Notes under the pieces: model-generated
Told to the model about the DNA's origin: nothing
The model's database searches: none
What the model saw: the letters and a program-made list of their open reading frames with translations, nothing else
Shown: positions 26,677-38,833 of the stretch, one piece after another
Numbering within the stretch: position 1 is the stretch's first letter
Layout of the letters: each line of letters starts with the position of its first letter
Program-made: the position numbers and the translations under genes
From: Silene latifolia
Lineage: Eukaryota > Streptophyta > Magnoliopsida > Caryophyllales > Caryophyllaceae
NCBI RefSeq assembly: GCF_048544455.1
Contig: NC_133529.1
Span: 60,210,271-60,274,270 of the forward strand
Direction: 5' to 3'
DNA: 64,000 nucleotides

Positions 26677-28682
26677 GAGGCCACGTAAATTTTCATTGTG
26701 ATTTTTCATAAATCGATTTGAAACGATTTTGTTTTTGTCATAAAAACGTGCGGCAGACCTCTCGGCAGAATTTTTCTTGTTTTGCACACTGTTTTGAAAT
26801 TTTGTGTCTTGGGAACCGTGTCCAGCTTTTACGGTTGCACTTGTTGTTGTTTTGTCTCGAAAACCGTGCCGTTTCATGCATTACACGGCTGTTTTTGTTT
26901 CAATTTTCATATTGTTCTTTTGCATATTGTTATTTTATACGGAGATTATAAAAATATGTCATGTTTTGTCAATTGTTAAATTGATTTGATGCGGTTTTGA
27001 TCAAAATTGAGGATGTTTTTGTTTCGTCAAAACTGTTTTCACGAGGGTTTTGTTTTTCCAGAAATTTTTGCACTCGATCGAGCATGTTCTTACTCGATCG
27101 AGAGGTTTTCTGTCATGTTTTTACTCGATCGAGTCCTAGCTGTACTCGATCGACCACTTTCAAAACCCCTCTGCTCGATCGAGTTGTCCTCGTACTCGAT
27201 CGAGCAGATTTGCTGATTAAAGTACTCGATCGACCACCAGTTTAGTCGATCGAGCACTTCCTGATTGGCAAACCCTCGATCGAATGGCAGCCTCATTCGA
27301 TCGAGCCCTTTTGTTCCTCGATCGAGCACTTATGTCCCTGGATCGAGGGATTTTGTTTTGGCAGCTTTGAAAATTTATTCTTTTTGCTTTAAATTTTCTT
27401 TTGGCCTTATTATGTACTTTATACGGATATTGTACACTCGCTATGATTGTGAAACGGTTCACACACGTACCATTAAGTTATTTTAAAGCGTATTTAAAGT
27501 AACGGACTGTATTAGATTAAAATTAAATTGATAGAAGCAGTTTTATCACATGAATTTTAATCATTAAAAGGTGGTTTGAATAAATTTAACATAATTACAG
27601 AATTATGTCACGAATGAATTTGTTTTTAGTTGATGCATTTAATTATCGTTTTGTTGAATGCCTTGAATGCCTTTTATTACGTATTTATTTATTTTTGCAA
27701 ACGGTTGTAACTTAGTGTGGCCTTAGTAGAACGTGTTACCGTAATGATGGAACACGGTCTTGGTTGTATTTTGAGATCTCGTATCTCCATTTTATTTCTT
27801 TTAATTACAGTTTTTAATTAGAATGTAAATAGGTTTATATTTGTAATTTTAAATTGTAATTTTTGAGAAGACCAAAGATGGAGACCAGATGCTCACTCCC
27901 GCTACTTGGATCAAGATGGAACATCAAGACAAGCTTCTCGGGTCCAACGGTGGATTCCAAAGTTGTTTTATGTTTTATTTTACTAGGATAGGCCACACTA
28001 GGAATTTTTATTTACGTATTGCATTCTTTTATTTATTTTTCCGTTACGATAGTATGCATCATATTCCGCCTAAAAACCAAACCACCTAATAATTGCATGA
28101 AAACTGACACATATAGAGGTCACGAGTTAGTTTTCTTTGACATTCGTATGTCACACGATTCATTATAAGCCATCACCCAAATTAATTCATTCACGCAGAC
28201 GCTAGTTATTCGTTCACTTAATATGAATTATAATTTAGTTGATGGGATCTTCCTCGTATAAACAAAAATTGAGAACGGTCTTTATAGGTCAAACTCCAAT
28301 GAGTCCCTTCTTCGTCGGTAGGTATAATATGACCCCTTCTACGTCGGGTAAGTTGGAACCGATTGACCTATTTTATCTCAACACTATGGTCACTCGTACG
28401 ATCCCGTGATTTGTGGTGGACTATAGATAGGATTTACGGAAATCTATCGACCAAGAGTTCTTACGGAAGAATTAGCTAAACAGTTGGCTTATCAATTTAT
28501 CGAAATTGAATCTTGGGATCACTTGTATCATTCTTGAGGGAGATCAATTATGCAAGTGCGAGAGTCTACATGTTTAAAATGAATTTTAAAATAGACTTAA
28601 ATCACCTCGATGAGTTGCTTATTTCGTTTTGTTTTTCTTTCTTTTCAGTGTAGATCACGAACTTTTAAACTGCTAATATCAA
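26677..28682 (+). other. Leader of the nested Copia element
   Basis: Two kilobases between primer site and gag with no coding pattern. It holds the palindrome array. At about 28290-28350 is a CCCTTCTTCGTCGG / CCCCTTCTACGTCGG short duplication. Confidence 0.5.
27068..27345. repeat. CGATCGA palindrome array in the Copia leader
   Basis: Eleven copies of CGATCGA, mostly within ACTCGATCGAGN, plus one variant (TGGATCGAGG), spaced by 15-35 bp. The flanking words are not conserved, so this is an array of short palindromes and not a simple tandem repeat. Confidence 0.93.
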
Positions 28683-29630
28683 ATGGCTGGTTCTCCTGAT
28701 AACCCAATGCCAAGTGCCACATTGGACCGTGAGTCCTGGCTTCGGATCTTCATGAATCGGATGAATCGGTCTACTCGATCAAGAATGATGGATCAAACTT
28801 CGCGGATCGGGAGGCGGCATTACGGAATGTCGCCGCCGCGACGGAAGCTCAAATATCTCTTGGAGCCCATCCCGGCAAACCCAGATCCCACGGCTAGAGC
28901 TGCTGAAATCACCAAGTTTAATGATTTCGTATGGAAGCGGTGCGATTAAAAACGTACTCATTTTTGCAATGGAACCCAATTTGCATAAACGCTTCATAGC
29001 CCATGGTGCAAACAAGATTTTCACCACGCTCACCAAGGAATTCTCGAAAGCACCGAGAATCGTGACCTATGAGCATACCACTCGCTTCTTTGATGCGAGA
29101 CTCCAGAAGGGCCAACCGGTTAGCCCACACATTCTCAGCATGATTGAGAATGTCGAGAAGCTGGAGACCTTTGATTGTAAGATCAGCGAGAACATTGTGA
29201 TCGACCGCATACTTCACTCACTCCACGATGGTTATTCGCAATTTAGAGCGAATTACTATATGAATGATTTGAAGAAAACTCCCCATGAACCGCACTCCCT
29301 CCTCGTACATGCACCGAGAAGGACATGAAGTTCGGTGGGAGCATGAAACAGGATGTTCTCGTTGTGACAAACAAGGGAAAGGGTAAGGGCAAAGCTCGTG
29401 CAAACCTAGCGAGAGGTAAGGCGAAGTTCAAGAAGTCGGGTTCAGGTAAGAGTGGACCTGGTGAGTCGAGCACCTCATCACGCGCGACAAAGAGCAAGAC
29501 CGAAAACATGGAATGCCATCACTGCCACAAGACTGGGCATTGGAGGCGCACATGTCCTGTTTATCATGAGGACATAAAAGCAGGTCGCGTTAAACCTGTT
29601 GGTATGTCTTCTTCTTCTACTTTTATTCAT
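28683..29630 (+). pseudogene. Copia gag region
   Basis: Starts with an ATG at 28683. Contains gag landmarks ending in a zinc knuckle, CHHCHKTGHWRRTCP, near 29515-29560, preceded by a Lys/Gly-rich basic stretch. Broken. Confidence 0.75.
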
Positions 29631-29639
29631 ATGATTGAG

Positions 29640-30908
29640 ATTAACCACGCAAGTTACGGAACTTGGGTACTTGATACCGGTTGTGGTTCTCATCTGTGTA
29701 ATCATGTGCAGGGCCTCCGAAATCTCGAGCCTCTCGTAAAGGGTGAGGTTGACCTGCGTGTCGGGAATGGAGCAAGAGTGGCTGCCGTCTCGAGGGGAAC
29801 ATATGTGATCCAGCTTCCTAGCGGATTTGAGTTATCATTATATGATTGCTATTATGTACCCAGTCTTTCGAAAAACATTATTTCGGTTTCGCACTTGACA
29901 AACGTGGTTTTTCATTTGTAATAGAGAATAATACTTGCATTTTCTCTTTACACGATATGATTTATGGCAAGGCAGTCTCCATGAACGGAATTTATGTTTT
30001 AGATCAGACCACCGAAATATTACACGTAATGAATAAAAAGGTAAAGGTTGGTGACAAAGATCAAACGTATCTATGGCACCGCCGTATGGGACACATTAAT
30101 GAGAAACGCGCGAAACAAGCTCATCAAAAATGGAGCTATCTCGGCCTTTGATTTTCAATCATTTGGCACGTGTGAATCATGTCTCATCGGTAAGATGACT
30201 CGGATTTCCTTCAAAGGTGTTGGAATGCGCGCTGCTGACCTATTAGGACTCATACACACGGATGTATGTGGTCCTATGTCAATCACCGCACGAGAAGGCT
30301 ATAGGTATTTCATCACTTTCACGGACGATTTAAGTAGATATGGCTATGTCTACTTAATGAAGCACAAAAGTGAATCCTTTGAGAAATTCAAGGAATACGA
30401 GAATAGGGGTGAGAACCTATTAGGTAGGAAGATTAAAACACTGCGTTCGGATCGTGGTGGCGAGTATCTTTCTCACGAGTTTGATCAACACCTAAAGGAC
30501 TGTGGGATTGCCCTACAGTTAACTCCACCTGGAACACCTCAGTTGAATGGTGTGTCCGAACGGAGAAATCGAACACTACTTGATATGGTTCGATCCATGA
30601 TGAGTCACACCGTGTTGCCTGACTCGTTATGGGGTTATGCTCTTATGTCAGCTGCTCTAATACTTAATCAAGTCCGTCTAAAGTCTGTTGACAAGACTCC
30701 ATATGAACTATGGAAGGGAACGGTCCCTAACTTGTCCTTTATACGGGTTTGGGGCTGCGAGGCTTATGTCAAGTGGAGACCTGAAGATAAGCTCGGCCCG
30801 CGATCGGTCAAGACATACTTTATAGGTTATCCTAAAGGAACACTTGGTCATTACTTCTATTCGCCAACCGAACAACGTGTATTTGTTGCGGTAGTGCGAC
30901 ATTCTTAG
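29640..30908 (+). pseudogene. Copia protease and integrase region
   Basis: The protease has TWVLDTGCGSHLCNHVQGL with catalytic DTG and YYVPSLSKNIISV. The integrase has [58 protein letters not shown] and [15 protein letters not shown], giving the D-D-E core. Broken between parts. Confidence 0.85.
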
Positions 30909-30988
30909 AGAAGGAATTTCTCGAGAATGCAAAGAGTGATAGAACCTTCGACCTGTCGGAGATTCCAGAACCAAACACCGAGCAACCA

Positions 30989-32716
30989 TTGGAGGAACCT
31001 GTTCCTTCAATCCCGGCTGCGGTGAATATTCCTGAGGAACCTAGGAGGTCGGGAAGAGTCTCTATTCCTCCAGACAGATACATTGGTATGGTCGAGGAAC
31101 ATGACATAGATGACGTTCTACTCTTAACGAGTAGTGAACCCGCAACCTATAAAGGTGCCATGACTAGTTCTGACTCAAAGCTATGGCTTGAGGCCATGCA
31201 ATCCGAGATGGACTCTATGTATGAGAACAACGTATGGGATCTTGTTGACTTACTCGCTAAGGTTCGTCCCCTTCAATGCAAATGGCTTTACAAGATAAAG
31301 CATTCAGTGGAAGGTCAACAAGACATCTATAAAGCACGACTAGTTGCTAAAGGTTTCACCCAAGTGCCAGGTTTGCACTACGATGAAATTTTGCACCCGT
31401 AGTCATGCTGCGTTCCATTCGGATTATCTTAGCGATCGCCGCGTTTCATGACTATGAAATTTGGCAAATGGATGTGAAAACCGCCTTCTTAAACGGCTTT
31501 TTGGAGGAAGAGTTGTACATGGTACAACCCGAAGGTTTCATCGATCCAGAACATCCTAAGAAAGTGTGCAAGCTTAAGCGCTCCATTTATGGACTTAAGC
31601 AAGCATCAAGGAGTTGGAATCATCGCTTCGACCAAGTGATAAAAGAAAATGGATTTACTCGATCGGTCGAGGAACCATGTTTATATATCAAGTCGAGTGG
31701 GAGCAAGATTGTTTTCCTAATATTGTATGTTGACGACATACTCCTGATTGGGAATGACATACCTCTCTTAACTTCGGTGAAAGTATGGTTGAAAAACCAT
31801 TTCCAGATGAAAGATCTGGGAGAGGCACAAAGAATTCTAGGCATCCGTATCTATCGAGATAGATCACGACGGATGCTATCTCTCGATCGGGAGTCTTACA
31901 TAGACAAAGTCCTAGAGAGATTCAAAGCATGACTAACTCCAAGAAGGGGTTCCTTCCTATGGCTCCAGGGGTGCATTTGAGCAAGTCTCAGGCACCAGAG
32001 ACACCGGAAGAGAAAGAGCGCATGACACGGATTCCTTATGCTTCGGCTATAGGATCAATCATGTATGCCATGATATGCACACGTCCGGACGTGGCATATG
32101 CATTGAGTATGACAAGTCGATTCCAACAAAGATCCGGGTGAACCACATTGGTGGCTGTCAAGAACATTCTTAAGTACCTACGGAGGACTAAAGATTGGGC
32201 ATTGACTTATGGAGGCGAACAAAAGCTATGCGCAACCGGTTACTCAGATGCTAGCTTCCAAACGGATCGAGATGACTCGAAATCTCGATCCTGGATTCGT
32301 TTTTACTCTTAATGGCGCTGCAGATCACTGGAAGAGTTCCAAACAAATCGTTACAAACAGATTCTACGATCGAGTCCGAGTACTATGCCGCGTGCCTGGC
32401 TACAAAGGAAGCGATATGGATGCGTCAATTCTTACATGGACTATCTGTAGTGCCTAGTTCGAATGACCCGATCACCATCTATTGTGACAATAGTGGTGCC
32501 ATCTTCCAAGCTAAGGAGCCTAAGTCTAGCAACAAGTCTAGACATGTACAACGGAAATCTCATCTAATCCGGGATTACGTGGAGCAAAAGGAAGTAGTGA
32601 TAGAAAAGATTGCTACAGATGATAACATAGCAGATCCTCTCACTAAAGCATTACGACAAGATAAGCATGAAGGGCATGTTAATTCCATGGGAATTAAACG
32701 TGTTCCTAAGTTGTAG
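30989..32716 (+). pseudogene. Copia reverse transcriptase and RNase H region
   Basis: Reverse transcriptase: WLEAMQSEMDSMYENNVWDL, YKARLVAKGFTQ, WQMDVKTAFLNGFLEEELYM, CKLKRSIYGLKQASRSW and catalytic LYVDDILLIGND. RNase H: ESEYYAACLATKEAIWMRQ and NIADPLTKAL at the end. Broken in a few places. Confidence 0.86.
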
Positions 32717-33476
32717 TACTCTTTTATGGATCAGATTCATTCTCTCTTGTACTCTATACGACATCATCGTTTTGATATTTTATATATATATTTTGTTTTT
32801 CATGTGGATTTGTACGACAAATTTTGAACACCACAAAGTGAACTGAACGAACATTATATTTTTCAGTCCTTAATTGCCCACATGAGCTGATAACTCTGGC
32901 AATTATTTTGTGACGTTGGTTGATGGTGGGTTCAACGAGCCATAAGTCAACCGGTTGACTGACCAATCACAGAGGCGATTTATACGGATATTTCGTAGGA
33001 CACAATTGTGACATCGACGTGGAGTCCTAAATGTTTTATAACATTCGGTGCCGGGTCGTGGATAGGACCTCCATGGTGATCCTAAGAGTCGATTCTTTTG
33101 ACTATCGACTGTCTCTTGAGACTAAGGCGGATTTTGGGTGACTTTGGTTTCTTTCTCACGGTCATCCGTAACAGGGGGCCAAGTAGATTTTTTTTCGGGT
33201 CATTTCATGCGTGCTTAGATCGGAAGGAGTCGAGTTGAAGGAAATATTCAGCCTTTATCGGGTACTCGATATTTCTCAGGGCCACTCGAGGAGTCAGAAT
33301 CGAAATGCATGGCCATGCTCGGATACGGATTCGTTTTATCAGTTAAGTTACTCTCTAGTCGGGGAAACCACTCTAGATACAGATCGATTGTAAAATACGA
33401 CCTTTGCGGATCCGGATCTGCAAATTGTTTTACATTGAGTGGGAGAAATTTTAAATGAATATGAGAATCGGTTATC

Positions 33477-33579
33477 GCACATACACTTGTACGGACAAGT
33501 GGGAGTTTGTTGGGGCTGTGTCCTCCAGTTAGTGCGGATAACGTCATTGCACATACACTTGTACGGACAAGTGGGAGCT
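33477..33579 (+). repeat. Duplicated polypurine/LTR-edge segment before the Copia 3' LTR
   Basis: The stretch starting GCACATACACTTGTACGGAC occurs at 33477 and again at 33549, each time followed by AAGTGGGAG and a TGTTGGGG LTR start. The first copy continues for about 37 bases of LTR-like sequence with several differences from the true LTR start, then repeats. Confidence 0.8.
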
Positions 33580-34576
33580 TGTTGGGGTTGGTGTCCTTAA
33601 CAGTTAGTGCAAGGACTTATAAACCTCTAAAAGGATCAAAGGGCATACTTTTGGTATTATTATCGGTTGATCCACGTTTATCAATAACGGTTGGCTTGCT
33701 AGATAAGTTTGACGTTATTGTCATACGAGATGGCGGTGATCAACTCGATCCCAAAAGTCACACCTATAGGATACGTTCGAGAGATGTGACGGTATGAAAA
33801 TACAGTCATGTAGATGCCAAATTTGACTAACCAGTTAGTCCGAGTTATTTGACTAGTAATTAGTCAAAATGTGATGTTGAGATATTATGTTTAATACGGA
33901 TTAAATATTATGGGCTAAGGCGAATTAACCAGTTAATTCGTAAAATTAAATATAAGCGTTTTATATTTGATTAATGTATATTGAATTTAATTATACAATA
34001 TCGTTTTTTGTCGGACATGTATTAATACTTCAACTAACCCGTGTTATTAGTTGATGTTTTAATAGCCGATAACCGATGACGATTTATAATACAAACCGCG
34101 TCATATACATTTTAGCGAGTGGGGTCGGTTCAATCGGATCACGAGTTAAATGAGGAGAAAGTGGAAAACCCACTCCCTCCTCTCATGACCCGCGGACCGA
34201 GGCAACAAAAGGAGAGGCTCCCTCTCCTTTTGACCTAGCGATTTTCATTTTTACAGAAAACTAGGGTTTTGGAGATCATTTCTCTCTGGCGAGATCTCAC
34301 ATCTCGAGAAAAAACTCACATCAAGTTCTCCCAATATTGCAAGGCAATCGGAGAACACGTTCTAGCACAAGGGCATTTCTCGGACAAGTCTTGGGTGCAA
34401 CAATTAGGAGGGAATCTCGTTTGATTTCTGTTCTTTACGCCGTGCATCAAAGGACCCGAGGTTGATTCTTTATCTTTATCGTTTCCTTATTGTATTTCGT
34501 TTATGACCATATTTCACATGTTAAATTTACGTTATAGTCCTAAATTTAAAGGGTCTTATACGGATATTACCCCACA
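33580..34576 (+). repeat. 3' LTR of the nested Copia element
   Basis: 997 bp, preceded by the polypurine-like ACAAGTGGGAGCT. Ends at the target duplication. Confidence 0.93.
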
Positions 34577-34840
34577 CATTTCTGGATGCCTGGAGCGGAT
34601 ATAACCAGATAAAGATGCACCCCAGTGACCAGGAAAAGACAGCATTCAGATCCGAGAGAGGTATCTATTGCTACAACGTCATGCCTTTTGGACTGAAAAA
34701 TGCAGGATCTACCTATCAGAGGCTGGTGAACATGATGTTTAAAGAACAAATAGGCCAAACCATGGAAGTATATATAGACGATATGGTCGTCAAATCAAGC
34801 AGCTTCACAACACCACCAAAGACTGGCAGAAACTTTCAAT
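34577..34840 (+). pseudogene. Retand-like reverse transcriptase, part beyond the Copia insertion
   Basis: Starts after the Copia 3' LTR with the second copy of CATTT. It shows GYNQIKMHPSDQEKTAFR, YNVMPFGLKNAGSTYQRLVN and the catalytic YIDDMVVKS. It belongs to the same pol as 25289-25663. Confidence 0.88.
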
Positions 34841-35149
34841 ACCCTCAGGAAATATCAAATGAAGCTGAATCCTACGAAGTGCACCTTCGGAGTATCCAGT
34901 GGAAAATTCCTAGGGTACATGGTGACCCAGAGGGGGATAGAGGCCAGCACCGAGCAAATAAGAGCAATTCTGCAGCTGGAATCACCGTAGAAACCAAAAG
35001 ACGTCCAAATACCGATGGAAGAGTGGCGACCTTAAATGATTCATATCCAGATCCTCGACAGATGCGAGGCTATTCTATGATATACTCAGAAAAAGCCAAA
35101 GATTTGAATGGACGGACGACCACGAGAAAGCATTCCAAGAGTTAAAGCG

Positions 35150-36165
35150 CTATCTCAGCACCCCACCTCTCCTGTCGAAACCAGAGCCAGGAGAACCACT
35201 TTTCCTGTATTTGTCGATCATGTATAAGCGATCGATCGGTGCAGTGCTAGTACGAGAGCGGGAAGGATCACAAAGATCCCGGTATACTACACCGTAAGTC
35301 TCTCGCTCCGGCAGAGACCAGGTACACATCACTAGAAAAACTTGTCCTTGCACTAGTTACTGCATCCTATAAACTGCGTCCCTACTTCGAGTCTCATACT
35401 ATTTCTGTGATAACTAATTACCCTCTTAAAACTATCATGAGAAAACCAGAATTGTCAGGACGAATGGCTAAATGGTCCGTGCATTTGAGCAGGTACGATT
35501 TGAAGTTTGAACCCCGTACGGCCATAAAGTCCCTGTGCTGGCGGCACTTTGTGTCCGACTTCGCCCAAAGACTCCGGACCACCCAGGCCGAACAGACATC
35601 CCGAAACTGGAAGAAGACAAAGGAGAACAAGTATGGGAGTTACATGTGGACGGAGCCTCAAACGCCAAAGGAGCAGGAGTAGGGCTGGTCCTCAAATCAC
35701 CCTGGGAGACCACATAGTCCAGCCGTACGATGTGAATTCAAAGCCACAAACAACGCGAATATGAGGCACTAATCACTGGGTCCGAAGTCTGGCTCGGATC
35801 TGAAAATCGACACCTTCGGGTTTGCGGTGATTCTAAGCTTATAGTTAACCATGTTAATGATCGCTATGAAGCTAGGGATCCAGGATGATGGCATATTTAG
35901 ATGTAGCAAAAGAGCCGAAAGTCAAGTTTGTCACATTCAACATCAAGCAAATCCCCAGGGAGCAGAATGCAGGCGCAGACGCACTAGCCACCCTGGGGGC
36001 AACCTTCAAAACAGGAACTATCTCCACGATACCAATTGTCCACGTCTTTGGAGCCAAGAACACTAAAATCTCAAACAGAAGCCGAAAAAGTGTGCGGCAC
36101 CAAAGAATGAAGAAAGTACTCAGTGACCGGAGGAAACCCTACCTAAACTGGTTGCGAGAATGACA
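35150..36165 (+). pseudogene. Retand-like RNase H region
   Basis: Fragments of the first RNase H (LEKLVLALVTASYKLRPYF, RMAKWSVHLSRYDLKFEPR) are followed by a second, archaeal-type RNase H start (WELHVDGASNAKGAGVGLVL) and FNIKQIPREQNAGADALATL. Dual RNase H is a known feature of the Tat branch. Several breaks. Confidence 0.75.
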
Positions 36166-36239
36166 TCCTACCAGCAGATAAAAGGAGGTAAGGGGCTTTA
36201 AAATGAAAGCATCCGATTCCTACTAATTGATAATGTTCT

Positions 36240-37354
36240 TTTCAGAAATCCCACGCTGGACCCTACCTCGGGTGCCTGGATCGGGAAGAGTCTCAGTCGT
36301 TTTGCATGCTATCCACAAAGTGGAGAATGTGGAAACCATGCAGGGGCGAGCCTGTCCAACAAGGCACTGAGGCAGGGATACTTCTGGCCCACAATGCGCA
36401 AAGATGCCATGGAATTCGCAAAAAGATGCGACGCTTGCCAGAGACACGCCCATGTTAGCCACCAGCCAGCAGAGCCTCTGCACCAGGTTATCTCACCATG
36501 GCCTTTCATGAAATGGGGGATGGATATCGTGGGACCATTACCCAGAGCACCAGGAAACAAAGTCTACATGCTCGCCATGACGGATTACTTTTCCAAATGG
36601 ATAGAAGCAGAATCATCCTCCCAGGTTACAGAAAGCCAGGTGATATCTTTCATTAAACGCAATATCATATGCAGGTTTGGCATTCCATCCGAGATTATAT
36701 GTGATAATGGGTCCCAATTCATTGGAAATAAGACCAAGCTTTTGTGCTAGGTGGAATATCTCGTTGCGTAAATCTACTCCCAGGAACCCCAATCCAATGG
36801 ACAAGTGAATCCAAAGAATAAGATTATCATTGAAAACTTGAAAAAGAAACTAGAGGACATTGGGGGCAAATGGGCGTAAGAGCTACCTCTGGTTCTCATG
36901 GGGCGACAGTAACCACACCAAAGGTTGCAACGGGGCAAACCCCTTTAGCCTGGTGTTCGGAGCGAGAAGCGTCATCCCATCTCAAGTCGGGTCCCAACCA
37001 CGAGATATGGATGCATCACGGAAGATCGGAACCAGGTGGAAATGGCAAGCACTGGACACGATAGATGAACTCGTAACCGGCGCCCGGATCGGGATGGCTT
37101 CCTACCGACTGATCGTGGCTAAAAGCTACAACAAGAACGTAAAAGTAAGAACTCTGCAGGTGGGAGATCTGGTCCTAAGGAAAGTCTTCCAGAATACCAA
37201 GAACCAAAGAAGGTGGAAGTTTGCCTACAATTGGGAGGGGCCATACCAAGTAGAAAGCACAGTTGGAAATGTAGCCTACCGACTCATGACTATGGAAGGG
37301 CAAATGGTTGCCAGATCCTGGAATATCACCCACTTGAAAAAATATTTTATTTAA
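36240..37354 (+). pseudogene. Retand-like integrase region
   Basis: A zinc-binding end (CDACQRHAHVSHQPAEPLH), a catalytic core with WGMDIVGPLP, MTDYFSKWIEAE and FGIPSEIICDNGSQF, and a C-terminal GDLVLRKVFQNTKN..WEGPYQV..YRLMTMEG. Broken in several places. Confidence 0.82.
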
Positions 37355-38269
37355 AGTCACCAGCAGGTCAACAACCGGCACTCACCTACCGGATACAACC
37401 CACCGGGTTCTAGATATTGCCTTACATATTTTCGGCTCGCATATTTTTCTGTCTCTCGAATACTTTTATGCCTCCAAAAATTCTTTCCGCCCTAAAAGAT
37501 ATTTTCCCGCTTCTAAAATATTTTTCTATTTTTTATATTTCTCTGGGTCTGGATATCTCCTGATTTTGAATGTTTTCTGGCTCTAAAAACGTTATTTTTG
37601 AATCCAACATTTCTGGTTCTAAAAGCCTTGCTCGTATTTTAATTCTAACAAGCTTTAAATTGCAAAACCACCTTGAATAATTTAAATTTTTTCAAGTAAG
37701 CCAAGGAAATAAAATGCAAACTAATCGCGAGTCTGTATTCATTACGAAGGCGTGTGTCCGTGGCTAAGCACGTACAACCGGGACAACCAGCCTCCCGCGA
37801 TGCATTAGCACCCACGCAAGCCTGGCTCCCCTGGACGAGTGGGCATACTAGACCCCTTAGCCAGCAATCTAACAGCGATGGCCAAACAAATGACGTGCAT
37901 GCACAAATCAAAGCACCATAAACGGTACGACACAAAGAAATAACCAACAGAAAATACTTAAGTCGCAAAAGCAAAGTACGTATGGCATCAGAACCAGACC
38001 CAAATACATAAACTGTTCAAAATAAAGATGTTATGCCCCGTAGGGCCAAAAACTAACTAAACCTAGCAAAGTCTTTCAGGTGCAAAGGAAAACTAATCTA
38101 CGTCAATATGCTCCACAGCTTCAGAAGCAGCTGCCTGAGCATCAGGAGCAGGAGAATTCACCTCTTCCTCAAAGACTGGTCGTCAAAGAAGAACGATGCA
38201 CTGTGCTCCACCAAGCCACCAATATATCCAGATTCAGACCGTCCGGAAGGTAGCAACGAGCCTCCCCTC
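37355..38269 (+). other. 3' noncoding region of the Retand-like element
   Basis: No coding pattern. 37490-37630 is AT-rich with repeated CTAAAA/TTTTCTG words. The remainder links integrase to the antisense ORF. Confidence 0.45.
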
Positions 38270-38799
38270 TTCAGCTCCTAAATCCCGGCCGAATGCTCCC
38301 CTTCCGGAACGTCTTTATACGGTGATCTTCGTTTCCAGAGCAAAGATAGGATGAGCATCCACTAGAGTCCTTTTCAACTCCCGCACATCGAAACCTTCTC
38401 CTCCCGAACCTGGGCAAGACGAGCCTCGCATCGAAGCACGTTTCTCCACCCTCGAGATACGCCTCTCGGCCTCTCAAGCACGCCTTTCAAAGACGCACCT
38501 TCTCTTTAGCATCGCACCTCCTTCTCAAAGATCGCAGCCTTTCTTCTCAAAGATCAAGAACTTTCTTCTCAAAGACTGTAAATCCGCCCCTCGAAGAGAA
38601 AGACTGCTCGCAAACTCGCTTCGAGTGGCCTCCAACAAAGAAACTCGGGACTTGTTTAGATCACTGAGTTTTGTGCTATCCCCATTGGCTTCCTTCGCCG
38701 CCTTCCGGAGTTTCGCATTTTTCGCTACCAGAGAGAGGCACCTTCTCCCGCGAGATACGGGGCCATCTCGAGAAAGGACTGGTGGACCGTAACCAAGCG

Positions 38800-38833
<34 letters not shown>

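Larger units (their letters stand above)
25664..34576 (+). mobile_element. Ty1/copia element nested in the Retand-like reverse transcriptase
   Basis: 8913 bp with LTRs of about 1 kb, flanked by the 5 bp target duplication CATTT (25659-25663 and 34577-34581). Order: LTR, tRNA-iMet primer site, 2 kb leader with a palindrome array, gag, protease, integrase, reverse transcriptase, RNase H, LTR. Integrase before reverse transcriptase defines it as copia. The LTRs differ by about five substitutions and three small indels in 1 kb, so it is young. Coding parts have several breaks. Confidence 0.94.

Noticed and set aside
27068-27345. Regular short palindromes could suggest a CRISPR array.
   Set aside because: The repeats are about 10-12 bp, spacing is irregular, no cas genes exist, and the stretch lies in a plant Copia leader.
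38802-38828. A long A run as a poly(A) tail of a processed pseudogene or LINE.
   Set aside because: It lies within the Retand-like 3' region, with no LINE or mRNA-like sequence before it and no target duplication.
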